Assembly (NCBI RefSeq): GCF_003385185.1
Contig: NZ_PQHZ01000022.1
Location: 41,084 to 105,083, forward strand
Origin: Amycolatopsis palatopharyngis
GTDB lineage: Bacteria; Actinomycetota; Actinomycetes; Mycobacteriales; Pseudonocardiaceae
Direction of reading: 5' to 3'
DNA length: 64,000 nt
Below are positions 7,994-16,978 of this stretch, piece by piece (the first letter of the stretch is position 1; each line of letters starts with the position of its first letter). The translations under genes and the position numbers were made by a program. The notes under the pieces are model-generated. The model did not search any database. It worked only from the letters and a program-made list of their open reading frames with translations, and was not told the DNA's origin.

Positions 7994-9034
7994 ATGCGGA
8001 TCGGCACTCAGCTCAGCTACGCGGGCAACTTCATCGACATGGCCGAGGAGGCGGTGCGGCTGGAGCAGGCCGGTCTCGACATCGTGTTCGTTCCGGAGGC
8101 CTACTCCTTCGACGCGGTGAGCCAGCTCGGCTATCTTGCGGCCAGGACCGAACGGGTCGAACTCGCGTCGGGGATCCTGCAGATCTACACGCGCACGCCG
8201 ACCCTCACGGCGATGACCGCCGCGGGCCTGGACTATGTGTCCGGTGGCCGGTTCACGCTCGGTCTGGGCGCCTCCGGCCCGCAGGTCATCGAGGGTTTCC
8301 ACGGCGTGCGTTACGACGCCCCGATCGGCCGGACCCGCGAGATCGTCGACATCTGCAGGCAGGTGTGGCGGCGCGAGCGGCTCGTACACGAGGGCAAGCA
8401 CTATCGGATCCCGCTGCCGGTGGAGGAGGGCACCGGTCTCGGCAAGCCGCTCAAGCTGATCAACCAGCCGGTGCGCGAGCGGATCCCGATCCAGCTCGCC
8501 GCCCTCGGCCCGAAGAACGTCGCGCTGACCGCGGAAATCGCCGACGGCTGGCAGCCGATCTTCTACTATCCGGAGAAGGCCGCCGACGTCTGGGGCGCCT
8601 CGCTGGCCGAGGGAAAGGCCAAGCGTGCCCCCGAACTCGGCGAGCTGGACACGATCGCGAGTATGCCGCTGGCCATCGGCGAGGACGTCGACCACCTGCT
8701 GGAGCCGTATCGGCACATGATCGCCCTGTACGTCGGCGGTATGGGCGCGAAGGGCAAGAACTTCTACAACGATCTCGCCTGCCGGTACGGCTTCGAGGCG
8801 GAGGCCAAGGAAATCCAGGACCTCTACCTGGAGGGCAAGAAGGTCGAGGCCGCAGCCGCGGTTCCCGCCGAGTTGCTCCGGGCCATCTCGCTGGTCGGTC
8901 CGGAGGGGCACGTCAGGGAACGGATTGCCGCGCACGCAGAGGCGGGTGTGACCACGTTGCTGGTGCAGCCGCTCGGCGATACCGCGGACGAGCGCGTGGA
9001 GCTGATCCGCCAGATCCGTGAGCTAACGCCCTAA
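7994..9034 (+). CDS. LLM class F420-dependent oxidoreductase
   Basis: This 346-residue protein has the luciferase-like monooxygenase TIM-barrel pattern: an N-terminal MRIGTQLSYAGNF, the LASGILQIYTRTP strand, and the VSGGRFTLGLGASGPQVIEG block typical of F420-dependent members. Such enzymes reduce or oxidise substrates with coenzyme F420, in line with the Ddn-like protein elsewhere in this window. A GGAGGG ribosome site lies a few bases upstream of ATG 7994. The substrate is unknown. The gene appears monocistronic. Confidence 0.87.
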   Translation: MRIGTQLSYAGNFIDMAEEAVRLEQAGLDIVFVPEAYSFDAVSQLGYLAARTERVELASGILQIYTRTPTLTAMTAAGLDYVSGGRFTLGLGASGPQVIEGFHGVRYDAPIGRTREIVDICRQVWRRERLVHEGKHYRIPLPVEEGTGLGKPLKLINQPVRERIPIQLAALGPKNVALTAEIADGWQPIFYYPEKAADVWGASLAEGKAKRAPELGELDTIASMPLAIGEDVDHLLEPYRHMIALYVGGMGAKGKNFYNDLACRYGFEAEAKEIQDLYLEGKKVEAAAAVPAELLRAISLVGPEGHVRERIAAHAEAGVTTLLVQPLGDTADERVELIRQIRELTP

Positions 9035-9050
9035 CGCCAATCCCGAACTC

Positions 9051-9103
9051 GCGCTTTCCCGGGAAAGTGCGAGGCGTGTGAACTCGCGCTTTCCCGGGAA
9101 AGG
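9051..9103. repeat. Two copies of dispersed palindrome CTTTCCCGGGAAAG
   Basis: The intergenic region after the LLM gene holds two tandem copies of a palindromic unit, each with the block AACTCGCGCTTTCCCGGGAA near 9047-9063 and 9081-9100. The 14-bp core CTTTCCCGGGAAAG is perfectly self-complementary. A third copy with longer arms occurs at 15956-15981. They lie between convergent genes and may act as terminators, but no U-tract follows. Confidence 0.75.
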
Positions 9104-9153
9104 GGCACCCTGCCTGCCCCGACGCGGGCAGGGTGGGCGGTACCCCGGCGCCG

Positions 9154-10785
9154 CTAGCCGATGTCGCGTTGGCGGAAGGCGGCGAGGCCGCCGACCAGTG
9201 CCACCGCGGCGATCGCGGTCAGCCAGATCAGCGGAGCGGCGGTGAACTCCGACCCCGGGATCTTCGGGATGTGCGTGAACGGCGAGATGTTCATCAGTAC
9301 CTGTGGCAGCTGCACCGCCGGACCGAACATGCTGAGCAACAGCGCCGCCAGCACGATCCCCCATGCGGCGGACGTGTACTTCGGCAGCAGGCCGAAGATC
9401 GCCGCGGCGATCCCGACGATCACCCAGATCGCGGGCAGCTGCACCAGCGTGCCCGCCAGTACGTCGCCGACCGCTCCCGAAACATCGCCCACCTGCAGCC
9501 CGTGTGCCAGGCCGGTGGTGAACCCCGCGATCAGCGTGATCAGTGCCGTGCCGAGGAACGCGAACGCAAGATGACTGGCGGTCCAGCTGAGCCTGCTCAC
9601 CCTGGTCGCCAGCAGCGGTTCGACTCGGACGGCCACCTCCTCGGCGCGCATGCGGAGGGTGGCCTGGACCCCGTAGATCGCGGCGACCATGCCGAACATG
9701 CCGGTCATCGCGGCGAGGAAGGCGTTGATCATCCCGCCCGAGCCACCCATCCGCTCGAACATCTGCCGGCCCTGCTCGCTGTCGCCGATGATGTCGCCGA
9801 TTCCGTTGGCGATCGCCCCCATCATCAGCCCGGACACGGCCAGGCCGACCGACCAGCCGATCAGGGAGCCCTTGTGCAGCCGCCACGCGAGTGCCAGCGG
9901 ACTGTTCAGACTCCGCGCGGCAGTGGCAGGTCCTGGCCTGCCCCGGAGTATCCCCGCGTCGAAGTCGCGGCGGGGCAGCAGTCTGTAGCCGATCGCGCCG
10001 ACCACGACGGCCGTCACCAGCGAGAGGGACAGGGCCCACCAGCGCTCGTCGGCGAACGCCCGAAGTTGCAGCGGCCAGCCCAGCGGTGAAAGCCACGAAA
10101 CCCAGCCGAGGTCGCCGTTGGCGTTCGCGTCACCGACCCCACGGATCAGGAACGCGGCGCCGAGTACGGCGGAGCTGATGCTGTTGGCCGTCCGGGAGTA
10201 CTCCGCCACCTGCACCGCTACCGCCGACACCGCCGTGAACACCAGACCGGTGCTCGCGGTGGCCAGGCCGAAGGCCAACGACCCTGCGGCGGGCAGGCCG
10301 GCTGCGCTCAACGAAGCCGCCTGGATCAGTCCGATGAGTACGCTCGTGCCGCCCGCGACGATCACGGCGGCGGTGAGCATCGCATAGCGTCCGACCACAG
10401 TGGACCCAAGTAGTTCACCCCTGCCCGTGTCCTCCTCGGCCCTGGTGTGCCTGGTGACGGTGAAGATCGCCATCAGGGCGACGAATACGGCCATGAACCC
10501 GCCGAGCCGCCAGGCGACGAAACCACCGGCGGTGGAGAGGTCGAACGCCGGCCCGTAAAGCACCGCGATCGACGGGTTCGCCTGCATCGCCGCGGTCAGT
10601 CCCGCACGTTCGGCCATCGTGGGGTACAGCTGCTCGAAGGTCCCCGCCGTGCTCGCGGGCATGATCCCGAGCAACAGGATCCACAGTGGAAGGATGATCC
10701 GATCCCGGCGTAGTGCCAGCCGGACCAGGTGTCTGGTCCCGACGTTGGGGCTCGCCTTGACTGTCGCGCCCGTGTGCCGGTTCAT
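9154..10785 (-). CDS. ABC-2 type exporter permease (TnrB-like)
   Basis: This 543-residue integral membrane protein has two halves, each with about six helices, as in the polyether (tetronasin-type) resistance exporters. Its ATG at 10785 overlaps the ATPase stop by four bases (ATGA), which signals translational coupling and one complex. The N-terminal half starts with [21 protein letters not shown] and the second half with [19 protein letters not shown], a repeated pattern. The likely role is drug or lipid efflux. The substrate is not shown by sequence. Confidence 0.83.
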   Translation of the reverse strand: MNRHTGATVKASPNVGTRHLVRLALRRDRIILPLWILLLGIMPASTAGTFEQLYPTMAERAGLTAAMQANPSIAVLYGPAFDLSTAGGFVAWRLGGFMAVFVALMAIFTVTRHTRAEEDTGRGELLGSTVVGRYAMLTAAVIVAGGTSVLIGLIQAASLSAAGLPAAGSLAFGLATASTGLVFTAVSAVAVQVAEYSRTANSISSAVLGAAFLIRGVGDANANGDLGWVSWLSPLGWPLQLRAFADERWWALSLSLVTAVVVGAIGYRLLPRRDFDAGILRGRPGPATAARSLNSPLALAWRLHKGSLIGWSVGLAVSGLMMGAIANGIGDIIGDSEQGRQMFERMGGSGGMINAFLAAMTGMFGMVAAIYGVQATLRMRAEEVAVRVEPLLATRVSRLSWTASHLAFAFLGTALITLIAGFTTGLAHGLQVGDVSGAVGDVLAGTLVQLPAIWVIVGIAAAIFGLLPKYTSAAWGIVLAALLLSMFGPAVQLPQVLMNISPFTHIPKIPGSEFTAAPLIWLTAIAAVALVGGLAAFRQRDIG

Positions 10786-11699
10786 CGGGTCCTCGCTTCC
10801 GGCTTCGCTGTCGACGCCTCGTTCGTGTAGTGCCGCAGGAACAATTCCTCCAGCGTCGGCGGCTGACTGGTGAGGCTGCGTACGCCCACCTCCGCCAGCT
10901 GGCGCAGCACGACGTCCAGTCCGGTGGTCTCGACGTCGAAGTGCACTGTGTTGCCGTCGATGCGCAGGTCGTGCACATTCGGCAGGTTCGTCAGCCCGTT
11001 CGGGTGGCCGGCGAGTTCGGCGGAGATCGAAGTGCGAGTGAGGTGGCGCAACTCGGCCAAGGTGCCGCTCTCGACGGTGTGGCCGTTGCGGATGATGCTC
11101 ACCCGATCGCACAGCGCCTCGACCTCGGCGAGGATATGGCTGGAGAGCAGCACGGTCCTGCCCTGCTCACGCTCCTCCTGGATGGCGTACTGGAAGGTCG
11201 CCTCCATCAGCGGGTCGAGCCCCGCCGTGGGCTCGTCCAGGATCAGCAGCTCTACATTGGACGCAAGTGCCGCCACGATGGCGACCTTCTGCCGGTTTCC
11301 TTTGGAGTAGGTGCGCCCCTTCTTCCTCGGGTCGAGGTCGAACCGCTCGATGAGATCCTTACGGCGTCGCGGGTCCAGGCCGCCCCGCAACCTCCCGAGC
11401 AGGTCGATCACCTCGCCGCCGGACAGGTTCGGCCAGAGGTTGACGTCGCCGGGGACGTAGGCGAGCCTGCGGTGCAGGGATGCGGCATCGCGCCACGGAT
11501 CGCCGCCGAGCAGCCGGATGTCGCCCGAGTCGGCGCGCAGCAGGCCGAGCAGCACCCGGACAGTGGTCGACTTTCCCGACCCGTTCGGGCCGAGGAATCC
11601 GTGTACCTCGCCTGTGGCGACGTTCAGATCGAGCCCGTCGAGGGCCTTGGTGGGGCCGAACGACTTGTGGAGGCCGGAGATCGAGATGGCGTTGGTCAT
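10782..11699 (-). CDS. ABC transporter ATP-binding protein (drug-export type)
   Basis: The 305-residue ATPase shows Walker [10 protein letters not shown] near residue 38, a degenerate signature YSKGNRQKV, Walker [14 protein letters not shown] near residue 155, and a switch histidine in LLSSHILAE. The C-terminal extension of about 80 residues is typical of DrrA/CcmA-type exporters. It pairs with the overlapping downstream permease. It is divergent from a GbsR/MarR-like regulator, and a 16-bp inverted repeat upstream could be the operator for both. Confidence 0.9.
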   Translation of the reverse strand: MTNAISISGLHKSFGPTKALDGLDLNVATGEVHGFLGPNGSGKSTTVRVLLGLLRADSGDIRLLGGDPWRDAASLHRRLAYVPGDVNLWPNLSGGEVIDLLGRLRGGLDPRRRKDLIERFDLDPRKKGRTYSKGNRQKVAIVAALASNVELLILDEPTAGLDPLMEATFQYAIQEEREQGRTVLLSSHILAEVEALCDRVSIIRNGHTVESGTLAELRHLTRTSISAELAGHPNGLTNLPNVHDLRIDGNTVHFDVETTGLDVVLRQLAEVGVRSLTSQPPTLEELFLRHYTNEASTAKPEARTR

Positions 11700-11719
11700 G
11701 CATCAGACTGTACTGTCAT

Positions 11720-11735
11720 TTCACAAAGTTGTGAA
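11720..11735. promoter_or_regulatory. Inverted repeat TTCACAA-AG-TTGTGAA, candidate operator
   Basis: A perfect seven-base dyad with a two-base centre lies in the 94-base divergent gap between the ABC ATPase and the GbsR/MarR-like gene. This location suits an operator controlling the exporter and its regulator. The pairing with this regulator is inferred from position. Confidence 0.65.
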
Positions 11736-11793
11736 GTTAAGAAAACGTATACAACGGGTGGGGCCTTCCACCGTCGTCGGAGAGGATGGAGTC

Positions 11794-12312
11794 ATGTCGA
11801 GCAGGCCGCAGTCTCAGCGTGATCCGAACATCGAACGGGACGAACCGGAGGTCCAGCACTACGTGGAAAGGCTCGCGATGGTGCTGACCGAGATGGGCTT
11901 CCAGCGGATGGCCGCCCGGGTCTTCGCCACCCTGATGTCCACTGACAGCGGTCAGCTCACGGCTGCCGAGCTCGCCGAGCGGCTGTCGGTCAGTCCCGCG
12001 GCGGTCTCCGGCGCGGTGCGGTTTCTCGACCAGCTCGGCCTTGTCGCGAAACGCCGGGAGCCCGGCGGCCGCCGCGACCACTACTGCCTCGTCGACGACC
12101 TCTGGTACTCGACGTTCCTCAAGCGCGACCGCATGATGATCATGTGGCGGGACGCGACCGTCGAGGGAATGTCCGTTCTCGGTGAAGAAACCCCGGCGGG
12201 CAGGCGACTCGGCGAGATGTGCAGCTTCCTCGACTTCATGATCAGGGAACTGCCCGCCATGTTCGAGCGCTGGCACCAGCAACGCCAGGAGGAACAGCGC
12301 AAAGCTGGCTGA
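11794..12312 (+). CDS. GbsR/MarR family transcriptional regulator
   Basis: The 172-residue protein has a winged-helix domain (about residues 20-95) with LTAAELAERLSVSPAAVSGAVRFLDQLGLV and a wing REPGGRRDHY. A helical C-terminal half ends in a charged tail. It fits the GbsR-like MarR proteins that commonly stand beside TnrB-type ABC exporters in actinomycetes. ATG 11794 lies after GGATGGA; longer versions would run into the operator. It probably represses the divergent exporter and responds to its cargo or to cell-envelope drugs. Confidence 0.83.
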   Translation: MSSRPQSQRDPNIERDEPEVQHYVERLAMVLTEMGFQRMAARVFATLMSTDSGQLTAAELAERLSVSPAAVSGAVRFLDQLGLVAKRREPGGRRDHYCLVDDLWYSTFLKRDRMMIMWRDATVEGMSVLGEETPAGRRLGEMCSFLDFMIRELPAMFERWHQQRQEEQRKAG

Positions 12313-12322
12313 CCGCCATACG

Positions 12323-12335
12323 ATAACGTCGTTAT
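12323..12335. promoter_or_regulatory. Palindrome ATAACGTCGTTAT directly at an SGNH gene start
   Basis: This 13-bp perfect dyad ends one base before the ATG at 12336. It would overlap the promoter or ribosome-binding region of the SGNH hydrolase gene, leaving no clear Shine-Dalgarno sequence. It might bind a repressor or place the transcription start close to the ATG (leaderless message). Confidence 0.45.
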
Positions 12336-13064
12336 ATGACTCCTCTCGCCCAGCCGCTGCTCGCCACAGCCGCGACCCTCCTGCTCGCCCCGGCACTCGC
12401 GGTCCAGGGAAAGCGGGTGCGGCGCACCACTCCCCGGCTGCCCGACGCGACGGGCCCGGCCGACGGCAGCGTTGGCCAGGGAGAGCCGCTGGACCTGCTC
12501 GTTCTTGGCGAGTCCACGGTGGCCGGTGTCGGAGCTCGCGATCACGAGGAGGCACTGACCGGGCAGATCGGCGCGGCGCTCGCCGCCCGTTCGGGGCGCT
12601 CGGTGCGCTGGCGGGCGGTCGGCCGCTCCGGCGCCGACGCCCGAGCCGTGCACACCCACCTGCTGGACACCGCCTGTGATCGCCCCGCCGATCTCGTGGT
12701 CGTCGCCCTCGGCGTCAACGACACGATCGGGCTGCACAGCGCCACCCGCTATCGCGGAGACCTGCTTCGGCTGGTCACGGCGCTACGAACGCGCCTCGGT
12801 GCACCACCCGTTCTGCTCGCGGGAGTGCCGCCGATGGGCGGGTTCCCGACCCTGCCGCAGCCGCTGCGTTACGTACTCGGCCTGCGTTCGCGGGTACTCG
12901 ACGCGGCCGCGGCCGAGCTGGCCGCACTGCCAGGAGTGACGCACTCTCCGCTGCCGCCTGCGCTGCTCGCCGCTGACTCGTTCGCCGCCGACGGCTTCCA
13001 TCCGGGCCCCGCCGGGTACCGGGCATGGGGTGAACAGCTCGCGGCCGTCGCGCCGGTCGGGTGA
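12336..13064 (+). CDS. SGNH/GDSL hydrolase family protein
   Basis: The 242-residue product carries the SGNH blocks: VLGESTVAGVG (nucleophile Ser in a GES motif) near residue 55, VALGVND (block III Asn) near 127, and DGFHPGPAGY (catalytic Asp and His) near 223. An N-terminal hydrophobic helix suggests export or membrane anchoring. Such enzymes are esterases or lipases; the exact substrate is unknown. The GDS consensus is altered to GES but the serine remains. It converges with the SRPBCC gene one base after its stop. Confidence 0.83.
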   Translation: MTPLAQPLLATAATLLLAPALAVQGKRVRRTTPRLPDATGPADGSVGQGEPLDLLVLGESTVAGVGARDHEEALTGQIGAALAARSGRSVRWRAVGRSGADARAVHTHLLDTACDRPADLVVVALGVNDTIGLHSATRYRGDLLRLVTALRTRLGAPPVLLAGVPPMGGFPTLPQPLRYVLGLRSRVLDAAAAELAALPGVTHSPLPPALLAADSFAADGFHPGPAGYRAWGEQLAAVAPVG

Positions 13065-13065
13065 C

Positions 13066-13518
13066 TCAGGCTCGCTCTGCCGCTCGCGCCAGGCGCGCCG
13101 CGAGGAAGATGATCGCGGTTCGCAGCAGGACAAGGGTCGCCGGCCCGGTGCCCGGTAGTCCCTCGACGAACGTGCCGCTCCAGCGGATGTCCGTGCCGCC
13201 CTCGGCGTTGGGGGTGAACAACACCTCAGCCCGGTAGTCCTTGGCCGGGGCAGGTGGGCCTGCGAAGGTGTAGACGTGGCGGCGGTCCTGTTCGTACTCG
13301 ACGGTCTCCTCACGCAACAGCAACGGCCACAGCCCGACCTTCCGGACGGCACCGACGCCACCGGGTGCGGGATCCCCATGACGTTCCCAACCGGACTGCG
13401 GTACGAGTGGCCGCGCCCAGCTCGACCACAGTTCCCCGTCGGTCTCGAGCCGGAAGAGTTCGGTGGCGCTCGCGCTGCTGCGCCGATTGACTTCGAAGGA
13501 GAATGTCCTCGCCGGCAT
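13066..13518 (-). CDS. SRPBCC (START-like) family protein
   Basis: The 150-residue protein has the helix-grip pattern of polyketide cyclase/dehydrase-like proteins: an N-terminal FSFEVNRRSSASATELFRL, a central GAVRKVGLWPLLLREETVEYE, and a GGTDIRWSGTFVEGLPG strand. The C-terminus is a long hydrophobic helix. The family binds hydrophobic ligands. No enzyme function can be assigned. It is divergent from the FUSC transporter gene. Confidence 0.72.
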   Translation of the reverse strand: MPARTFSFEVNRRSSASATELFRLETDGELWSSWARPLVPQSGWERHGDPAPGGVGAVRKVGLWPLLLREETVEYEQDRRHVYTFAGPPAPAKDYRAEVLFTPNAEGGTDIRWSGTFVEGLPGTGPATLVLLRTAIIFLAARLARAAERA

Positions 13519-13578
13519 CGATGCCTCCTGGCTCGTTGTTGATCGTCAAGTTAACGAATACAGGGGGAGGAGGATGTC

Positions 13579-15531
13579 GTGCGGTCCAACCGCGCAGACC
13601 TGGCTGCCCCGATCTGGCTGGTCCAGCTCCTGCGCAGCACTCCGGCGCCGATCCCGTGGACCAGGGCGGTCCGTGCCGCGCTGGCGATGGCGGTTCCCAT
13701 GGCCGTCGGCTACGCGTTCGGCGACATCGGCGCGGGTGCCCTGGTCTCCACGGGCGCCCTGCCGACGGTGCTCGCCGAGTCGGCAGGGCCATATCGCTAT
13801 CGCGCGGTCCGGCTGGGCGGAGCGACCGCGGCGGCCTCCGCGGGGTTCGCCGCGGGCCTGCTCAGCGGTGCGAACACGATGGCATCGTTCGTCACCGTCG
13901 TGCTCATCGCGGCGGTGTCCGCGCTGATCAGTGCGGCCGGGAGCAATGCGAGTGTCGCGGCGCTGCAACTGTTCGTGTTCACCGTGCTCGGTACCGGCCA
14001 GCACGCGATGGGCGTGCCCGCCGACCTCGCCATGGTCTGCTTCATCGCAGGCGCGGGCTGGGGACTGCTGGTCGCACTCGCAGGGTGGACCGTGCGCGCG
14101 ACCTCGCCGGAGCGCACCGCGGTCGCGCACGTCTTCATCGAACTGGCCGCGATGCTCTCCGCCCAGGACGAAGCGACCTCCAGGGCGGCACGTCACCAGC
14201 TCACCACGGCGCTGAACACGGCTTACGACCGGATGCTCGGCGCCAGGTCCTGGTTGTCCGGCCGGGACGAGACCTACCGTGGCCTGCTCAACCTGCTCTC
14301 CGCCGCGACGCCGGCGGTGGAGGCCGGGGTCGCGATGGCGCATGCGGGCCGGAAGGCGCCACCGGAGGTGATCGGTCACCTCACCGCCGTCGCGACGTCA
14401 GTTCTCGCGGCGGCTCCGCTGCCCCCTGCCCCCACCCCGAGTCAGGAGCGGCCTGCCGATCGCGTTCTGGCCGCCCTGTACTCGGGGCTGGCCACCATCG
14501 GGCAAGGCGCGGAGCGTAAACGCAGGGAGCGGACGTCGCCGTGGTCGCTGTTGCGGGAGTGGATGGCTTCCCTCACCGCAGGCCCGCTGACCTGGCTCGC
14601 CGCGCTGCGACTCGTGCTCTGTGTCGCACTGGCCGAGGGGGCGGGCCTCGTCCTGCCGGTCGATCGTTCCTACTGGATCACGCTGACCGTGGGCATCGTC
14701 CTGAAACCCGACTTCGGGTCGGTGTTCGGCCGCGCGGTCCTGCGCGGGATCGGCACCGTGGCCGGGGTGGGGATCGGTGCGCTCGTCCTCGGCTCCGGCG
14801 TCCGGGGCTGGGTGCTGGTGGCGCTGGTCGTGGTGTTCGCGGCGGGTGTGGCGATCGGCAAGGTGCGCAACTACGGCATCCTCAGTGCGTTCGTCACACC
14901 GCTGATCATCGTGCAGATGGACCTGGCCAGCCGGGGAGACTGGGCGGTCGTGCTGGCTCGCCTTGTCGACACCGTGCTGGGCTGCGCGATCGTGCTGGTG
15001 TTCGGGTACCTGCTCTGGCCGGGCAGCATGCGCCCGCGCGTCGGCGGCAGGCTGGCCGAGGTGGCCGACACGGTCGCGCTCTACGTCGACCGGGGGTTGC
15101 GCCCCGCGGAATCGGCCGAGGAGCGAACGGATCGGTCTCGCCGCAGGCGGCGCGCCTATCGCGGCCTCGCTGACCTGCGCACGGCATTCCAGCAGGCCGT
15201 GGTCGAGCCGTCGGCGGCTGGCAGGCAGGCGGCGGCCTGGTGGCCCGCGATCGTCGGACTGGAACGGGTCGCCGATGCGGTGACCGAGGTCGTCGTGGCC
15301 ATCGAGCGAGGCGCCGATCCGCCCGATCCCGACGACGTCCGGCTGCTCACCGATGCGCTCGCCGAGTTCGCGGAGGCGGTACGCGAGCAGCGCGAACCGG
15401 TGGATGTCGTGTTACCGGACTCGGCTCGGCTGGCGGACGTGGCCGAGCAGGTCGACGCGGCGTTCCAAGCCGTCTGCGGACCGGACTTCACTCGCTCGTG
15501 GTTTCCGTTTCGGCGCAGACAGGGTGGATAA
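13579..15531 (+). CDS. FUSC family membrane protein (aromatic acid/efflux-type)
   Basis: The 650-residue protein contains two FUSC-like membrane blocks of five or six helices, at about residues 25-170 and 345-480, with the second carrying DRSYWITLTVGIVLKPDFGS. A soluble helical region lies between them and another at the C-terminus. Fusaric-acid-resistance-type proteins export aromatic acids or maintain envelope composition. The start is GTG 13579, preceded by a strong GGGGGAGGAGG six bases away. It is a single gene; no efflux partner is adjacent. Confidence 0.83.
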   Translation: MRSNRADLAAPIWLVQLLRSTPAPIPWTRAVRAALAMAVPMAVGYAFGDIGAGALVSTGALPTVLAESAGPYRYRAVRLGGATAAASAGFAAGLLSGANTMASFVTVVLIAAVSALISAAGSNASVAALQLFVFTVLGTGQHAMGVPADLAMVCFIAGAGWGLLVALAGWTVRATSPERTAVAHVFIELAAMLSAQDEATSRAARHQLTTALNTAYDRMLGARSWLSGRDETYRGLLNLLSAATPAVEAGVAMAHAGRKAPPEVIGHLTAVATSVLAAAPLPPAPTPSQERPADRVLAALYSGLATIGQGAERKRRERTSPWSLLREWMASLTAGPLTWLAALRLVLCVALAEGAGLVLPVDRSYWITLTVGIVLKPDFGSVFGRAVLRGIGTVAGVGIGALVLGSGVRGWVLVALVVVFAAGVAIGKVRNYGILSAFVTPLIIVQMDLASRGDWAVVLARLVDTVLGCAIVLVFGYLLWPGSMRPRVGGRLAEVADTVALYVDRGLRPAESAEERTDRSRRRRRAYRGLADLRTAFQQAVVEPSAAGRQAAAWWPAIVGLERVADAVTEVVVAIERGADPPDPDDVRLLTDALAEFAEAVREQREPVDVVLPDSARLADVAEQVDAAFQAVCGPDFTRSWFPFRRRQGG

Positions 15532-15636
15532 CCACCCCATGTGGGTGAGGCTTGACCGCACTCGCCTTGCGAACTCCGTTCTGTCCGGTTGGGATGGTGG
15601 GGGTCGCGAATTTCCGTAGTGCGAAGGAGGATTCTC

Positions 15637-15876
15637 ATGGGTATCAACTTTGACGACATGAAGAACAAGGCGAAGGACGCGCTCGGCCAGCACAGCGACA
15701 AGGTCGAGCAGGGGATGGACAAGGCGAGCGACGCCGCGAAGTCCAGGTTTGGCGAGCACTCCGACAAGATCGACAGCGCGACGGAGAAGGCCAAGGGCTT
15801 CCTGAACAGCGACGAGGGCGGCGGCGACCAGCCCGGTGGCGGCCAGCCCGGCGGCCAGCAGCAGCCCCCGCAGTGA
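15637..15876 (+). CDS. Small antitoxin-like protein (MT0933 antitoxin family)
   Basis: The 79-residue hydrophilic helix (KNKAKDALGQHSDKVEQGMD, then FGEHSDKIDSATEKAKGFL) matches the Rv0909-type antitoxin-like family (PF14013). The last 25 residues are Gly/Gln/Pro rich (DQPGGGQPGGQQQPPQ) and probably disordered. No toxin gene is adjacent, so it may be a stress-related structural protein rather than an antitoxin. It has an ideal AAGGAGG site seven bases before ATG 15637 and is followed by a strong hairpin. Confidence 0.75.
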   Translation: MGINFDDMKNKAKDALGQHSDKVEQGMDKASDAAKSRFGEHSDKIDSATEKAKGFLNSDEGGGDQPGGGQPGGQQQPPQ

Positions 15877-15907
15877 CCCGGTAGTAACCCCGGCAGCCGG
15901 GTCACCA

Positions 15908-15940
15908 GTAGGGCACTTTCGGACGAAGAAAGTGCCCTAC
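15908..15940 (+). terminator. Terminator hairpin after the antitoxin-like gene
   Basis: GTAGGGCACTTTC pairs perfectly with GAAAGTGCCCTAC around a 7-base loop. It lies 32 bases after the stop codon. The stem shares the ACTTTC/GAAAGT arms with the neighbouring palindrome, so the two may be related. Confidence 0.75.
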
Positions 15941-15955
15941 TTCGCGTTCACCCTG

Positions 15956-15981
15956 ATCGCACTTTCCCGGGAAAGTGCGAT
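15956..15981. repeat. 26-bp perfect palindrome with the CTTTCCCGGGAAAG core
   Basis: The sequence from 15956 to 15981 is fully self-complementary about its CCCGGG centre. The 14-bp core is identical to the copies near 9051 and 9085. It lies 14 bases after the stop-side hairpin of the preceding gene and 13 bases before the convergent tyrA stop. It belongs to a dispersed family within this genome. Confidence 0.85.
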
Positions 15982-15994
15982 GTCGGTCCCCCGT

Positions 15995-16972
15995 TCAGGC
16001 GACCTCGCCGCTCGCGACGGTGCCGTCGATCGCCGTGATCCGGCCGCCGCGCTCGCCGAGTGCGCAGAGCCCGTCCCGTGCGTCCGGGGCGGCCAGATCC
16101 ACGCGGACTCCTGCCCGCTTGCCCGCGCGCAGTTCCTCCATGGTCCGGACCGCCTGGTTGCCTGTGCTGATGGTCGCTCCGAGACCTCCGGTCGAGGCGA
16201 GCGACCCGCGAGCCGCGCCCAGCTTTCCGAGTGCCTCGTCCAGAATCGGCAACAGTGCTTCCCTGTTGCCCTCGGTCATCGCCCTGACCAGCTCAGGACG
16301 CGTACCGGCCACCCGTGTTCCGTCGGCGAACGAGCCGGCCGCGAGTGTGGCCGCCAGCGGACCGCCCTGCGCGCCGACGCCGGCCAGCACCGCGGCGAGC
16401 AGGTGCGGCAGGTGCGAGATCCGGGCGACCACCTCGTCGTGCACGGCAGCGGGCAGCGGTACCACCCGGGCGCCCACCGCCAACGCCAGCTCGGCCACCT
16501 CGGCCCAGGCCGCGAGATTGGTGTCCTCCTCGACACACGCGACCCACGCCGAGCCCGCGAAGAGCGCCGATCTGCCCGACTCCCAGCCCGACCGAGCCGT
16601 GCCTGCCATCGGATGCCCGCCCACGTACCTCGCCGAGGGCGCCAGCCGTCGCACCGAGTCGAGCACCGGCCCCTTCACGCTGGTCACGTCGGTGAGCAGG
16701 CACTCAGGCGCGTGCTCACCGACCTGCCGCAGCACGTCGTCCACCGCCGTCAGCGGAACCGCCAGTACCACGATCGCGTCGCGCTGCGCGGCCCTGTGCA
16801 GCGCCGCGGCCACGTCCGTTCCGGCGTCGTAGCCGTCCACAGTAGCGGCTTCGGCATCCACAGTGGACTCCGTAGCCGCCCACGCGGTTCTGCCCGCGGT
16901 GGTGGCCGCCCGCAACAGTGAGCCGCCGATCAACCCGAGTCCGATCACGCACATCTCTCGCACGTGCGACAT
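15995..16972 (-). CDS. tyrA: Prephenate dehydrogenase
   Basis: The 325-residue enzyme oxidatively decarboxylates prephenate to 4-hydroxyphenylpyruvate for tyrosine synthesis. It has the Rossmann start VIGLGLIGGSLLRA near residue 9, the DVTSVKGPV block near 93, and GHPMAGTARSGWE near 118, where the conserved histidine lies. The length is normal. The gene begins six bases after the upstream M20 hydrolase stop, with its ribosome site AGGGCAGG overlapping that stop, so both are likely one operon. An in-frame ATG six codons later (MCVIGLG) is an alternative start. Confidence 0.9.
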   Translation of the reverse strand: MSHVREMCVIGLGLIGGSLLRAATTAGRTAWAATESTVDAEAATVDGYDAGTDVAAALHRAAQRDAIVVLAVPLTAVDDVLRQVGEHAPECLLTDVTSVKGPVLDSVRRLAPSARYVGGHPMAGTARSGWESGRSALFAGSAWVACVEEDTNLAAWAEVAELALAVGARVVPLPAAVHDEVVARISHLPHLLAAVLAGVGAQGGPLAATLAAGSFADGTRVAGTRPELVRAMTEGNREALLPILDEALGKLGAARGSLASTGGLGATISTGNQAVRTMEELRAGKRAGVRVDLAAPDARDGLCALGERGGRITAIDGTVASGEVA

Positions 16973-16978
16973 CCTGCC

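Noticed and set aside
15637..15876. Toxin-antitoxin pair
   Set aside because: The antitoxin-like protein has no neighbouring toxin gene; the flanking genes are a FUSC transporter and tyrA.
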